Assembly (NCBI GenBank): GCA_050011775.1
Contig: JBEKIL010000010.1
Location: 85,975-149,974 of the forward strand
Source of the DNA: CAVZMI01 sp050011775
GTDB lineage: Bacteria; Bacteroidota; Ignavibacteria; UBA10030; CAVZMI01
DNA length: 64,000 nucleotides
Direction of reading: 5' to 3'
Part shown: in pieces, positions 37,698-47,249 of the stretch
How positions within the stretch are numbered: position 1 is the stretch's first letter
Layout: every line of letters starts with the position of its first letter
Made by a program: the position numbers and the translations under genes
Notes under the pieces: generated by a model
Seen by the model: the letters and a program-made list of their open reading frames with translations, nothing else
Database searches by the model: none
What the model was told of the DNA's origin: nothing

Positions 37698-40136
37698 TTA
37701 ACCGAGTTCAACTCCAATAGTATGATTCTTTCCGTCATGAAGATCCGGGATTTTATTGCCGCTTATTAATTTTCCATCCAGCAAAAGATTCTTTACACCT
37801 TTGTTGACGCCCTTCGGATTATTGACGGTAATCGTATACACACTGTTTCTAAATTTTCGTATAACACTAAATTTTTTCCAGGAGCTCGGAACACATGGAT
37901 CCACGATTAATCCGTCGAAATCGGGACGTATGCCCAGTATATATTGAGAAAGAGTGATAAAAGACCAGGCTACAGTACCCGTTAACCAGGAATTTTTCCC
38001 TTCGCCGGGTGTCGGGGCGTCTCTGCCGGCCGTCATTTGACTGTACACATAAGGCTCGGAACGATAAATATCGATCTGATCTTCTTTGGTTGGAGGGCAT
38101 ATACTCTTGTAATATTCCATTGCCTGATCTCCCCGGCCAATGATGGTCTCGGCAATTTGTATCCATGTATTATTGTGTGTAAAAATGCCGGCATTTTCTT
38201 TGTATCCGGGTGGATAGGAACTCACCTCGCCCAGATGTACATAGTATGTATGAAAAGCCGGTTGCTGCAAAATAATGCCATTCGGTGTAAATAAATGCTT
38301 CCGCACACTGTTCAGGGCCTTCAAAGCATAACCATTTTCTAGTCCAACGCCGCCCAGAACTCCCCACCCCTGGCTCTCAATGAAGATTTTACCCTCTTCA
38401 TTTTCGGCAGAACCTAATTTCCTGCCATATGAATCATAGGCCCTGATAAACCATTCGCCATCCCATCCATGTCTAAGAATTGTTTTCCTCATATTTTCGG
38501 CCTGGTTGAGGTAATCGTTCGCATGCTCGGGTTTTCCTATATTCTTCAAAATGTCCGCCATCTCATCACAGGCTTTACAAAACAAACCGGCAATCATGAC
38601 TGATTCAGCAACTTTATCATTTTCGATATGTCCTGCTAACTGAAAACTTTCACCCGGCGTCGTTGAGAAACAATTCAGATTGAGGCAATCATTCCAGTCA
38701 GCATGACCGATTAACGGCAAACCATGCGGTCCACGGTGATTCAACGTGTACTGAAGAGAGATATACAGGTGATCGAGCAAGGTTGCCTCTGAATTTTTAA
38801 TATCGGCAAAACCGGCTTTATCGCTCAGAATGGTGTAATCACCTGTTTCTTTTATATATGCCGCTACGGATAGAATCAGCCACAGCGGGTCATCGTTGAA
38901 CCCGCCGCCTATATCGGCATTTCCTTTTTTCGTCAGCGGTTGATATTGATGAAAACACATACCGTTCGAGAGCTGAGTCGCTGCCAGATCCAAAATTCTC
39001 TGACGCGCACGGGCCGGTATAATATGCACAAAACCCAGGATGTCCTGATTGCTGTCACGATATCCAAATCCCCTGCCGATACCTGACTCGTACAGAGATG
39101 CTGAACGCGACATATTGAAGGTAACCATGCACTGATACTGATTCCAAATATTTGCCATTCGGTTCACGATCGTATCCGGTGTGTCAACCTGATATGATGA
39201 AAGCAAATTATCCCAGTATTTTTTGTGAGCTTCAAATGCACTCAGCACACCTGCGGTTTGTATATATTTTGACCTAACAGCTTCGAATTCATCCTTCCTG
39301 ATTTTTCCATTATCGAGATATTTCTTTTCAGGCGGATTTTCTCCGTATCCCAATAAAAAATTTATAATCTTTGTTTCACCGGCTTTCAGCTCAATATCAA
39401 ATTGATGGACGGCGATCGGTAGCCAGCCGTATGCGGTACTATTCCTGCAGCTGCCCTGCATGACGGCCTGGGGTGCATCGAGTCCCTGATGAACGCCGAC
39501 GAACGCATCACGGCTGCTGTCGTAACCGGAGACGGGTTCGCTCGAGGTAAAATATGCATAATGATTTCTGCGTTCCCTGTATTCTGTGATATGGAAAATA
39601 GTGCCGTTCTCAATTTCGACCTGTCCTGTAGAATAATTTCTCTGGAAATTGGTCATGTCATCATTAGCTTCCCAGAGGCACCATTCGACGAAACTCCACA
39701 ATCTGATTTTCTTCGGAGATTTTGAACGATTTGTTATCTGCACGTGCCAGATTTCATTCCTGGACTCCAACGGAACAAAAAACAATGAAGAGATCTCCAG
39801 TTCATTTTTCTGTCCGGTTATCTTCGTGTATCCTAAACCATGACGGCATTCGTATCGATCAAGAACCGTTCGCATAGGCTTCCACATTGGATTCCAGATC
39901 GAATCACCGTCTTTGATATACAGATAACGACCGTTGCTATCCATGGGAATATTGTTGTAACGGTAACGGGTCAATCGACGCATCCTCGCATCCTGGTAGA
40001 AGCAATATCCCCCGGCGGTATTGGAAATGATCCCATAGAAATTTTCCGTACCCAGGTAATTTATCCAGGGCAGAGGTGTATCGGGGCGTGTTATCACATA
40101 TTCTTTCTGTTTATCGTCAAAATATCCGTAGCCCAT
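37698..40136 (-). CDS. cbp: GH94 cellobiose phosphorylase
   Basis: An 812-residue protein, the usual length of cellobiose phosphorylase (EC 2.4.1.20), which converts cellobiose and phosphate to glucose 1-phosphate and glucose in the cytoplasm. The N-terminus GYGYFDDKQKEYVI...TPLPWINYLG, the block GYRDSNQDILGFVH and the general-acid motif HADWNDCLNLN (Asp480 region) are all present; there is no signal peptide. A related activity (cellodextrin or another beta-glucoside phosphorylase) cannot be excluded. A good AAGGA site precedes the ATG. It lies between a sodium symporter and the SGNH-TPR gene, which points to uptake followed by phosphorolysis of cellobiose. Confidence 0.88.
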   Translation of the reverse strand: MGYGYFDDKQKEYVITRPDTPLPWINYLGTENFYGIISNTAGGYCFYQDARMRRLTRYRYNNIPMDSNGRYLYIKDGDSIWNPMWKPMRTVLDRYECRHGLGYTKITGQKNELEISSLFFVPLESRNEIWHVQITNRSKSPKKIRLWSFVEWCLWEANDDMTNFQRNYSTGQVEIENGTIFHITEYRERRNHYAYFTSSEPVSGYDSSRDAFVGVHQGLDAPQAVMQGSCRNSTAYGWLPIAVHQFDIELKAGETKIINFLLGYGENPPEKKYLDNGKIRKDEFEAVRSKYIQTAGVLSAFEAHKKYWDNLLSSYQVDTPDTIVNRMANIWNQYQCMVTFNMSRSASLYESGIGRGFGYRDSNQDILGFVHIIPARARQRILDLAATQLSNGMCFHQYQPLTKKGNADIGGGFNDDPLWLILSVAAYIKETGDYTILSDKAGFADIKNSEATLLDHLYISLQYTLNHRGPHGLPLIGHADWNDCLNLNCFSTTPGESFQLAGHIENDKVAESVMIAGLFCKACDEMADILKNIGKPEHANDYLNQAENMRKTILRHGWDGEWFIRAYDSYGRKLGSAENEEGKIFIESQGWGVLGGVGLENGYALKALNSVRKHLFTPNGIILQQPAFHTYYVHLGEVSSYPPGYKENAGIFTHNNTWIQIAETIIGRGDQAMEYYKSICPPTKEDQIDIYRSEPYVYSQMTAGRDAPTPGEGKNSWLTGTVAWSFITLSQYILGIRPDFDGLIVDPCVPSSWKKFSVIRKFRNSVYTITVNNPKGVNKGVKNLLLDGKLISGNKIPDLHDGKNHTIGVELG

Positions 40137-40251
40137 GACTTTTCCTTTTTTGTAAATAATATTGATGAATTCTATTTTTCTTCCTTCTGATTGTAGATCG
40201 ATGTAAAAAGCGAGTTTTTATGAGATAGACCAATTGCAGCTTTTCGGGCAA

Positions 40252-42171
40252 TTAAATCCTTAATTCGGTATTTCTTTCACCATACGCGGTTTCAAGTTTA
40301 TCCCACCAGGTGAATTTAAGTATTACTGACGTCGCAACCATCAACACAACACAAATTATTAAAGAACTATATTCTCGGATCACTAGAAATACAGGCGAAG
40401 CGACCAATGTTATCTGCCATACAATTCCGACGAGGATATTGAACATATCTCGCTTAAAATCTTTGTTCGCTACAAATTGCCGGTCCACCTCGACGACTTT
40501 TTCATGAATTGGCTTCCAGAAACCCCAGGGACGAACATTATGATAAAATTTCATAAGTACTTCATCGCTCTCGGGTTCAGTCATTAACGTAGCAATGATA
40601 CATCCAAAAATTGAGATAATCAGGATAACAGGGAAAGAATTCATGCTGGGATTACTGGTCAGGGGCCAATTTTGCAGGAAAGGTATTAAGCCAAATTTAT
40701 CCAGGAAAAGTAAGATCAGCGATGCGGCGATACCACAAACCATTCCCCAGAAGTATCCATATCCATTGAATCTCCACCAGTACCATTTTAGCACGTTTGC
40801 CGCCGTATAACCGCCCCACAACGAGGCAACAATCCAGAGGACAATCTGGTTGATCGATTCTACGAAGAATCCTGTCGCTACGCCAACAGCGACAACAGCA
40901 ATTGAAGCAATATAACTCATGGTAACATATTTTTTTGGTTCCGCATTGGGATTGATATATTTCTTATAAATATCATTAACGATATAGGCAGGCGCCGCAT
41001 TGACCGTTGCGGCAAAGTTACTCATAAAAGCAGCGAGCAGACCAGCCAACAAAAAGCCTAAAAGGCCGACCGGCATATAATTCGCCAGAACTTCAGGTAA
41101 AATCGTTTCGAAATCAGGACTGGCAATCGAGCTTTTATATAGTACATCAAAATTTGTCAACGCAAGAACCGCTAAACCGGCAACCAAGAAATACCGGCTG
41201 GGATTAAGTACCAAACTTACCAATGAGCTCATTTTTGCCGCTTCTTTCGGATTGCGCGTTGAGAGAATTCGCTGCATATCATAGTTCGGTGCAGGACCGG
41301 CAGCGGAAACGAATATTCCTTTAAAAAGCACCATCACGAAAAACAATCCGAAGAGAGAATACCCGTCTGTTTTTATCCATTGGTTAAATGCGACCACTTT
41401 TGTTGCAACAGCAGAATGTACGGTCGACCAATCCAGATTCATACTCGATCCGAAGAACATATTCGTCCAGCCATCGGGGATGACGCTTCGGATCATTTCA
41501 GGAGAGACATGATACATGGCGATAATACCTACCGCAATCGAAGAAATTGTAAGAATACCGTACTGTACAACTTCTGTTAATACAACGCTGAACATACCAC
41601 CCTTAACTACATAGATCGTTGTCAGACCCATCAATATCAGAGCATAAAGGTTAGCATTAATCTGAGGGTATTGAGCAAGAGTCACCGGATCGGATATCAG
41701 CGGTGGAAGAAAAGCCACCGCAAATTTTCCGATTCCTTTAAAGCCATAGGAAAGAAATCCAATGACACTGATGAGAGCAAATATGACGACAATAATATGC
41801 GAAAGAGTGGCGCCTTTTCCTGTTCCGAACCTTGTTCTAATCCACTCGGCGCCGGTCATAACATTCGACCTGCGGAGCCATGATGATAGATAGACCATGA
41901 GGAAAATTTGATTGAACACCGGCCATACCCAGGGCAGCCATATACTTTTTAAACCGTAGACCGAAAGCCAGTAGACCAGGAGCATTGTTCCTGCTATATC
42001 AAACATCCCTGAAGCATTCGATATCCCGAGAAGATACCACGGGAGTGTGTTTCCTCCAAGAAAATAGTTTCTAATATCTTTTGAAGCTCTTTTCGATATG
42101 TAGAACCCGATGAAAATCGTCGTAGCCAGATACAAAAAAATTATTCCGATATCAATGATGTGAAGATTCAT
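40252..42171 (-). CDS. Sodium:solute symporter (SSS/SLC5 family)
   Basis: A 639-residue integral membrane protein with about 14 hydrophobic segments. The sequence YFLGGNTLPWYLLGISNASGMFDIAGTM and the GLLGFLLAGLLAAFMSNFAATVNAAPAYIVNDIY block are characteristic of SSS transporters. The long C-terminal extension with a charged cytoplasmic loop resembles the sugar-transporting members. Located 115 bp before cellobiose phosphorylase on the same strand, it is a good candidate for sodium-driven cellobiose or glucose uptake. A GGAG site precedes the start. Confidence 0.87.
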   Translation of the reverse strand: MNLHIIDIGIIFLYLATTIFIGFYISKRASKDIRNYFLGGNTLPWYLLGISNASGMFDIAGTMLLVYWLSVYGLKSIWLPWVWPVFNQIFLMVYLSSWLRRSNVMTGAEWIRTRFGTGKGATLSHIIVVIFALISVIGFLSYGFKGIGKFAVAFLPPLISDPVTLAQYPQINANLYALILMGLTTIYVVKGGMFSVVLTEVVQYGILTISSIAVGIIAMYHVSPEMIRSVIPDGWTNMFFGSSMNLDWSTVHSAVATKVVAFNQWIKTDGYSLFGLFFVMVLFKGIFVSAAGPAPNYDMQRILSTRNPKEAAKMSSLVSLVLNPSRYFLVAGLAVLALTNFDVLYKSSIASPDFETILPEVLANYMPVGLLGFLLAGLLAAFMSNFAATVNAAPAYIVNDIYKKYINPNAEPKKYVTMSYIASIAVVAVGVATGFFVESINQIVLWIVASLWGGYTAANVLKWYWWRFNGYGYFWGMVCGIAASLILLFLDKFGLIPFLQNWPLTSNPSMNSFPVILIISIFGCIIATLMTEPESDEVLMKFYHNVRPWGFWKPIHEKVVEVDRQFVANKDFKRDMFNILVGIVWQITLVASPVFLVIREYSSLIICVVLMVATSVILKFTWWDKLETAYGERNTELRI

Positions 42172-42209
42172 TCTGAAATGCTCCTATGGCCGCATGTCGG
42201 TTTAATTAG

Positions 42210-42247
42210 AAAAAAAAAGCGTCTGCAGCATTGCTGCCACAGACGCT
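42210..42247 (-). terminator. Rho-independent terminator of the CBM9-protein gene
   Basis: Read on the minus strand, the arms AGCGTCT/AGACGCT enclose a second stem GCAGC/GCTGC, followed by a run of nine T. It starts about 20 bp past the stop codon and separates this gene from the symporter operon. Confidence 0.82.
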
Positions 42248-42268
42248 GTACGTGAACATGAATTGAGA

Positions 42269-43999
42269 CTATTTGATCAACATCATCTTTTTCGCCAGCA
42301 TCTTACTCCCGGCCTCTAATTTGTAGAAATAGATGCCGCTTGCAAGATTCTGACCGTTGAAGTTAACCAGGTAAGTCCCGGCACTCTTTGTTTCATTAAC
42401 CAATGTTGCAATTTGATTTCCCAACACATTATACACTGAGAGTTTTACTCTCTCACTCTTTGGAATGGAGTAGGAAATCTGCGTTGACGGATTGAATGGA
42501 TTCGGGTAGTTCTGCTCGAGCCTGTAATTCGTAACTACTCCGCCGTCTTGGTTTTTAATCGCATTGGTAACGGCTAGCACTGCCGTTCCAAATGTATTCG
42601 GCTGCTGCCATGTAAGGTTATTTTGTGTCCACCAGTGAAGATTTTTCTGCCGTGAAGGAGCAGCGTTATCCTCATCACCTACTGAAATTTCGTACCCGAT
42701 CTCTTTGTCAGCTACATAGTCGAATATTGGTACGCCACCCTTCACAAGTTGAGAATGAGGTATCGCAATCTCCCAATTGTAGCCATCGGATTGGGTAGCA
42801 GCGTCGTGCCACGGCTTCCAAACCCAGGTACCTATTGAAGTTGTTGTTATTGGATGACTTTCCGGAGTCTCACCATAGTTCCAGTGAACCTGGAGATCAT
42901 TATCATCATAGGTTGTGGCTTTTTCGTTACCGCCGTCGAAGAATAATTCAATGTTATCGTTCATCCACGGCGAAGTCGCATTTGCAGCGTATAATGAGTC
43001 GTCGGTGACTTTAATGAACACATAGAAATTATCTGCATCCCACAATGTCCAACTGGAAACCATAAAGTCTTTCCACGTTTTTGAATTCGTCCCATCAGTA
43101 TTGAAACCCTTTTGAGCATAAATATCGGTTGTCTCCATTGAACCTTCACATTTGTTATTGGTGATTTCAGGAGCCAATTCCCAGCCTTCGCCTTCAGTCA
43201 TGTCTCCATCAATGATAGGTGCATTGGAGACAAAGGGGATTTGCAATGTTGGGGAGACTTCAACATTACTTAAAACCGCTGTTCCAAACGTATTCGGCTG
43301 CTGCCATGTGAGGTTATTGTTTGTCCACCAGTGAAGATTATATTGCGGACTACTAGCGCTATTCTCATCACCAACCGAAATTTCGTACCCGATTTCTTTG
43401 TCAGCTTCATAGGCGAATAGTGGTACGCCACCTTTCACAAGTTGACTATTAGGTATCGCAATCTCCCAATTGTAACCAGCCTGAGTTGTCTTCCACACCC
43501 AGGTACCTATTGAAGTTGTTGTTATTGGATGATTTTCCGGAGTCTCACCATAGTTCCAGTGAACCTGGAGATCATTATCATCATAGGTTGTGGCTTTTTC
43601 GTTACCGCCGTCGAAGAATATTTCAATGTTATCGTTCATCCATGGTGAAGTCGCATTTGCCGCGTATAATGAGTCGTCGACTACATTAATAAATATATAG
43701 AAATTATCCGCATCCCACATGGTACGGGCAGTTACAGCAAAATCGTCATAAGCACGCACACACATTGAATCCGTCGTCCGACCCTCTAATGAGCATTCGA
43801 CTTTCAGGCACGGAACTGCTGTAACATTAAACCATATATCATCCATCTCACCATCAATGATAGGAGCTGCTGAAGCTTTCGGTATTTGCAGGGTACTACC
43901 GATCATTGTCCGGATTCTTTTACCCTTCGCAAACGACACCGAAGAGAGACAGATGACAACTATCAACAATAATACAAGAATTGTAACGAGCTTTTTCAT
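42269..43999 (-). CDS. Secreted protein with two CBM9-like modules and a T9SS sorting domain
   Basis: A 576-residue protein: signal peptide, two tandem CBM9-type domains (about 36-255 and 256-490), and a type IX sorting domain (EQNYPNPFNPSTQISYSIP). Each module has the pattern PIIDGxMD..W, WDADNFYIF..VxDDSLY, NDNIExFFDGGN and EISVGDE. No catalytic domain is present. CBM9 binds reducing ends of xylan and cellulose chains, so this is likely a surface or released glycan-binding protein. The two modules are almost identical at DNA level over a large stretch. It has an excellent GGAGG site and its own terminator, and lies 164 bp after the IPT/TIG lipoprotein gene. Confidence 0.82.
   Translation of the reverse strand: MKKLVTILVLLLIVVICLSSVSFAKGKRIRTMIGSTLQIPKASAAPIIDGEMDDIWFNVTAVPCLKVECSLEGRTTDSMCVRAYDDFAVTARTMWDADNFYIFINVVDDSLYAANATSPWMNDNIEIFFDGGNEKATTYDDNDLQVHWNYGETPENHPITTTSIGTWVWKTTQAGYNWEIAIPNSQLVKGGVPLFAYEADKEIGYEISVGDENSASSPQYNLHWWTNNNLTWQQPNTFGTAVLSNVEVSPTLQIPFVSNAPIIDGDMTEGEGWELAPEITNNKCEGSMETTDIYAQKGFNTDGTNSKTWKDFMVSSWTLWDADNFYVFIKVTDDSLYAANATSPWMNDNIELFFDGGNEKATTYDDNDLQVHWNYGETPESHPITTTSIGTWVWKPWHDAATQSDGYNWEIAIPHSQLVKGGVPIFDYVADKEIGYEISVGDEDNAAPSRQKNLHWWTQNNLTWQQPNTFGTAVLAVTNAIKNQDGGVVTNYRLEQNYPNPFNPSTQISYSIPKSERVKLSVYNVLGNQIATLVNETKSAGTYLVNFNGQNLASGIYFYKLEAGSKMLAKKMMLIK
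42583..43660 (-). repeat. Tandem duplicated CBM9 coding segments
   Basis: The stretches around 42583-42985 and 43265-43660 are nearly identical at DNA level, for example 42861-42960 against 43531-43630. The copy nearer the C-terminus has an extra short segment (near 42790-42815) absent in the other. This indicates a recent internal duplication. Confidence 0.8.
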
Positions 44000-44163
44000 T
44001 ACATCCTCCTTTTTAAATAAAAAATTGTTTGGTAAAAAAGATAGCTGTTTTCTTTACATAGAATCCCTCCTTTTTTGAATAATAAATTTTGAATTACTTA
44101 TTACAAGCAATTAGTTAGAATAAATACATATTGTTTTATATTTTACTGCTGAATAGAATTCTA

Positions 44164-45393
44164 TTAAAGAGTTCTTCCAAGATATGGTGCACCATTCTTA
44201 TCTAATCCCATTTTATACACGCCGCGGAGTAAATCATTCGCCTGACCCATACCTTTATTGAGGAATAAATATCTTCCATTACCCCAAAACATCTGGTCGA
44301 CTCTCTGAGGCAATATGTCTTCAACATAGAATGGAGTTACTGAACCGTCGTTCTCAAGAACAAAAATTGAATATTGCGGATGGTTTTTCAGACATAAATA
44401 AACCGTACCATCGATAGCAATACTAAACGAGCTTATTGTACACTGACTAACAGTGGGATTACTAAGAATATCAACAACAAGTTCATCGGTACTTCCCAAC
44501 GAACCATCGGTATTAATAATCGTTTTCGAAATGCGTGAACCACTTGCCACATAAACATAATGATTAAATATATGAATGTCAACTATTGGGTAATTATTTA
44601 TATAATGAGCCGTGGCGGTAACAGCCTTCGTCACATGATCCACCCTATAGAGTCCGTTGGCTTTCCCTGCAAATAGGTTCCCATTTTCGTCAAAATCCAT
44701 CTTTTCCGCATTATTTGTAAACGTCGCATAGGCGACAGGTGCCTGTGTAGAGTCTTCCCGATTAATAGAATAGATAATTTTTTGATTTTTCAAAGCAATA
44801 TATAGTAATCCAGAGGGGCCGAACCGTAAGTCTGTTGGTTCGTTAAAGGCAGATTTGTCGTTTTTCATAAATATGGTTGTGTAGAGCCCATCCGGTGTTA
44901 CTTTATAGAGATATCTAGCGCTTCCTATCCATAGGTATTCGTTTTTATCTATTTCCATGGCATAAAAAGCACGTGCAAGGAGTTTGAAGTCGCCAAATTT
45001 CACAATCGGAACTTCGACTTTATAAGGTACCTTCGGTATTCCAATGGCCGCGGGGATTTCGACCTTGACCATGAGATCTCCGGAATTTGGCGGCCGATAG
45101 ACGACTAAGCTCGTAGGTGTAGCACTTTTTATTATCGCCTTCTGTGTACCGAAGAATACCTGAAGTGAATCGGTATTCGTGGTGAAATTCTGTCCGGCAA
45201 TCGTAAACTCCCTGATCCCGGCAATCATAGAATCAGAAGGTGAGATACTTGTGATAACCGGATTTGCCGTGTACGATGAGACATCAGAATTATAAATGAT
45301 GCCCGGTTCGTTATACTCATTGCATGCACTGATCGAGAAGAGTATAATAACACTTGCGGTAAGAAGATGACAAACAGATTTTTTATTTTTCAT
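44164..45393 (-). CDS. IPT/TIG lipoprotein with beta-propeller-like domain
   Basis: About 409 residues from an ATG at 45393 with a GAGTGG site; an ATG six codons upstream lacks one. A lipobox FSISAC places it in a membrane. An IPT/TIG immunoglobulin-like domain (PVITSISPSDSMIAG to about residue 125) is followed by NHL/SMP-30-like propeller blades (DKNEYLWIGS, GPSGLLYIALKN, DENGNLFAGK, AIDGTVYLCLKN). In Bacteroidota, IPT/TIG lipoproteins are often surface glycan-binding proteins of TonB transport loci. It lies 20 bp after the PorV-like gene, in the operon of the TonB receptor at 49454. Ligand binding is an inference. Confidence 0.7.
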   Translation of the reverse strand: MKNKKSVCHLLTASVIILFSISACNEYNEPGIIYNSDVSSYTANPVITSISPSDSMIAGIREFTIAGQNFTTNTDSLQVFFGTQKAIIKSATPTSLVVYRPPNSGDLMVKVEIPAAIGIPKVPYKVEVPIVKFGDFKLLARAFYAMEIDKNEYLWIGSARYLYKVTPDGLYTTIFMKNDKSAFNEPTDLRFGPSGLLYIALKNQKIIYSINREDSTQAPVAYATFTNNAEKMDFDENGNLFAGKANGLYRVDHVTKAVTATAHYINNYPIVDIHIFNHYVYVASGSRISKTIINTDGSLGSTDELVVDILSNPTVSQCTISSFSIAIDGTVYLCLKNHPQYSIFVLENDGSVTPFYVEDILPQRVDQMFWGNGRYLFLNKGMGQANDLLRGVYKMGLDKNGAPYLGRTL

Positions 45394-45412
45394 AGTTTTC
45401 CACTCTATCATT

Positions 45413-46432
45413 TTACATTATAAGACTTACTGATATTCTATGAACGTTATTAAACACACCGAACGGCGTGTAGGAGTAATCGACATCAAAATTAACGGGA
45501 GAAACACCAAGGCCGGAAGAAGAAACGCCAAATCCATACGTAACGCCATCCTCACTGTCGCTGCTGATGTACCCTGCTCGTAATGATATCAATTTATGAA
45601 ATTGATATTCGGCCCCGATTTTAATTTGCTCCGGATGGGACCGTGGATGCGTGCTGTCCAAAAAGAGCATGAGCGAGTGATTTGGTCCGGCTGATCCTAT
45701 GAAATCGAGAAGGTCTGCCGAAATACCCAATGTAAAGAGCAACGGGAGTTGAAACGCTTCTTGTTCATAGGTTACATCTTTAGAAAAATTCCTTATAGAC
45801 ATACCAAAAGCCAGACTCTTTATACCAGTTTTATAGATAGTCCCGAAATCATACGCTACCGTGTTGGCAACATTTTGTTTCGTCGTGTATGAATTGGTGC
45901 CGGTAACCGGAACAACACTCTTGCCCAGTGATTGATATGCAAATCGGACCTGACCACCCACACCAAATTGATTCGAAAGCATAATGGCATAACCGACACC
46001 GACGGCTAATGCTGAAGGTTTCATCACTTCGGTATCGATATAACCTTTACTGTTGTTCCATACCATCGTTCCCTGCACATCGCCATAATCAACCGATTGC
46101 ACACTGATGCCAACTACACCATAATTTCCGGAAGCCGGTGAGACAATCATGCTGAAAGTGAGATACTTAATATCGGCAATCCAGGAATTAATGCTGAAAT
46201 TGGCGTTTAGCAGCGAGGGCATTTCAGCCATGGTTGCCGGATTATGGTACAATGCACCTGAATAGCCGATAAGTGAGTTTACAGCATCACCCATGGCACC
46301 TGCCTTCGCATCAGACGATACACTGAGAAAATTGAATCCCGTTTGTGCCCATTTTACCTGACAATAGGATAGAGATGAAAGCATCCCGATCATGATAATT
46401 GCAGTTAAGCACGTGATTATAAACCGATTCAC
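45413..46432 (-). CDS. PorV/PorQ-like outer-membrane beta-barrel protein
   Basis: About 339 residues from a GTG at 46432 with a GGAG site. A signal peptide ends at SSLSYCQ. The mature N-terminus FLSVSSDAKAGAMGDAVNSL...GALYHNPATMAEM is the hallmark of the PorV/UPF0164 family, and the rest is rich in alternating beta strands. PorV proteins shuttle type IX secretion substrates to the cell surface. Its location in a TonB operon rather than a secretion locus suggests a dedicated role for the surface proteins encoded beside it, such as the CBM9 protein with a sorting domain. Confidence 0.78.
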   Translation of the reverse strand: MNRFIITCLTAIIMIGMLSSLSYCQVKWAQTGFNFLSVSSDAKAGAMGDAVNSLIGYSGALYHNPATMAEMPSLLNANFSINSWIADIKYLTFSMIVSPASGNYGVVGISVQSVDYGDVQGTMVWNNSKGYIDTEVMKPSALAVGVGYAIMLSNQFGVGGQVRFAYQSLGKSVVPVTGTNSYTTKQNVANTVAYDFGTIYKTGIKSLAFGMSIRNFSKDVTYEQEAFQLPLLFTLGISADLLDFIGSAGPNHSLMLFLDSTHPRSHPEQIKIGAEYQFHKLISLRAGYISSDSEDGVTYGFGVSSSGLGVSPVNFDVDYSYTPFGVFNNVHRISVSLIM

Positions 46433-46537
46433 TTTTTTATTCTCCTTTTGGAATTGCACACTTACTGACGCCCCTACAACTAATTAATTATACAAATAAA
46501 GAGGTACAGTACCTCAAAGACATTATACTAAATCGTA

Positions 46538-47227
46538 TTAGAGTGACAAAATTAGAATTTTAAATTTGTTGATTGTCACGGGATTGCTCATCCCAAATCG
46601 TACAAGATAGACACCCTCTTCGACATGAATCTTGTTGCGCGATCTTATTGTTGGAACAATACGTTCCTCAGACTGCACCAGGATCGTCTGAGTACTACCG
46701 GAGATGGTTTCACCGACCATATCATTTGAATAATTTACATCGATCGTGTCACTTTTCATCAGCCGGATCGAAATGTACTCGTTGACATTATCCGCGTTAT
46801 AGAACAAGCTTGTATAAATGTAAATATCTTTCGATTCTCCGGGTAATACCCTTAATACCGAGTACGTGGTGTTCTCGCCTTTAGGATATCCCACCACCAT
46901 CAATGAGTCCCGGACAAGTTGCGGCAGACTATCGACCAGCACGCTGAATTTCGGATATAAAACTTGATTTTCGGTCAGGCTATCCTGTGTAAATCTTCGC
47001 CACGTTGCAGTGTCCACAAAACCTTGTAGAGTCATTGTCTGAATTGACTTTCCTGTCGTATCGGAAAGAATGATACAGGCCCTACTATCGATATCCGCAA
47101 TAGTATATTCCTTATTTTTAAATTTTTCCGGCAGGATGCTGTCGCACCCGATACCGATCATTACCACAATTCCTACCAGAAATAGTTTTAAAAAGGAAGC
47201 ATATTTTTTCTGACATTGTCGGTACAT
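46538..47227 (-). CDS. Predicted lipoprotein of unknown function
   Basis: A protein of 229 residues from an ATG at 47227 with a GGAG site. A lipobox IGIGC ends the signal peptide. I do not recognise a family. The mature part has no catalytic motif and ends in a short beta-rich segment (VEEGVYLVRFGMSN...FKILILSL). It lies between the FnIII/FlgD-type surface protein and the PorV-like gene and is probably a component of that TonB-linked complex. Confidence 0.65.
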   Translation of the reverse strand: MYRQCQKKYASFLKLFLVGIVVMIGIGCDSILPEKFKNKEYTIADIDSRACIILSDTTGKSIQTMTLQGFVDTATWRRFTQDSLTENQVLYPKFSVLVDSLPQLVRDSLMVVGYPKGENTTYSVLRVLPGESKDIYIYTSLFYNADNVNEYISIRLMKSDTIDVNYSNDMVGETISGSTQTILVQSEERIVPTIRSRNKIHVEEGVYLVRFGMSNPVTINKFKILILSL

Positions 47228-47249
47228 TTCGTTCTCCAAATGATTAAAG

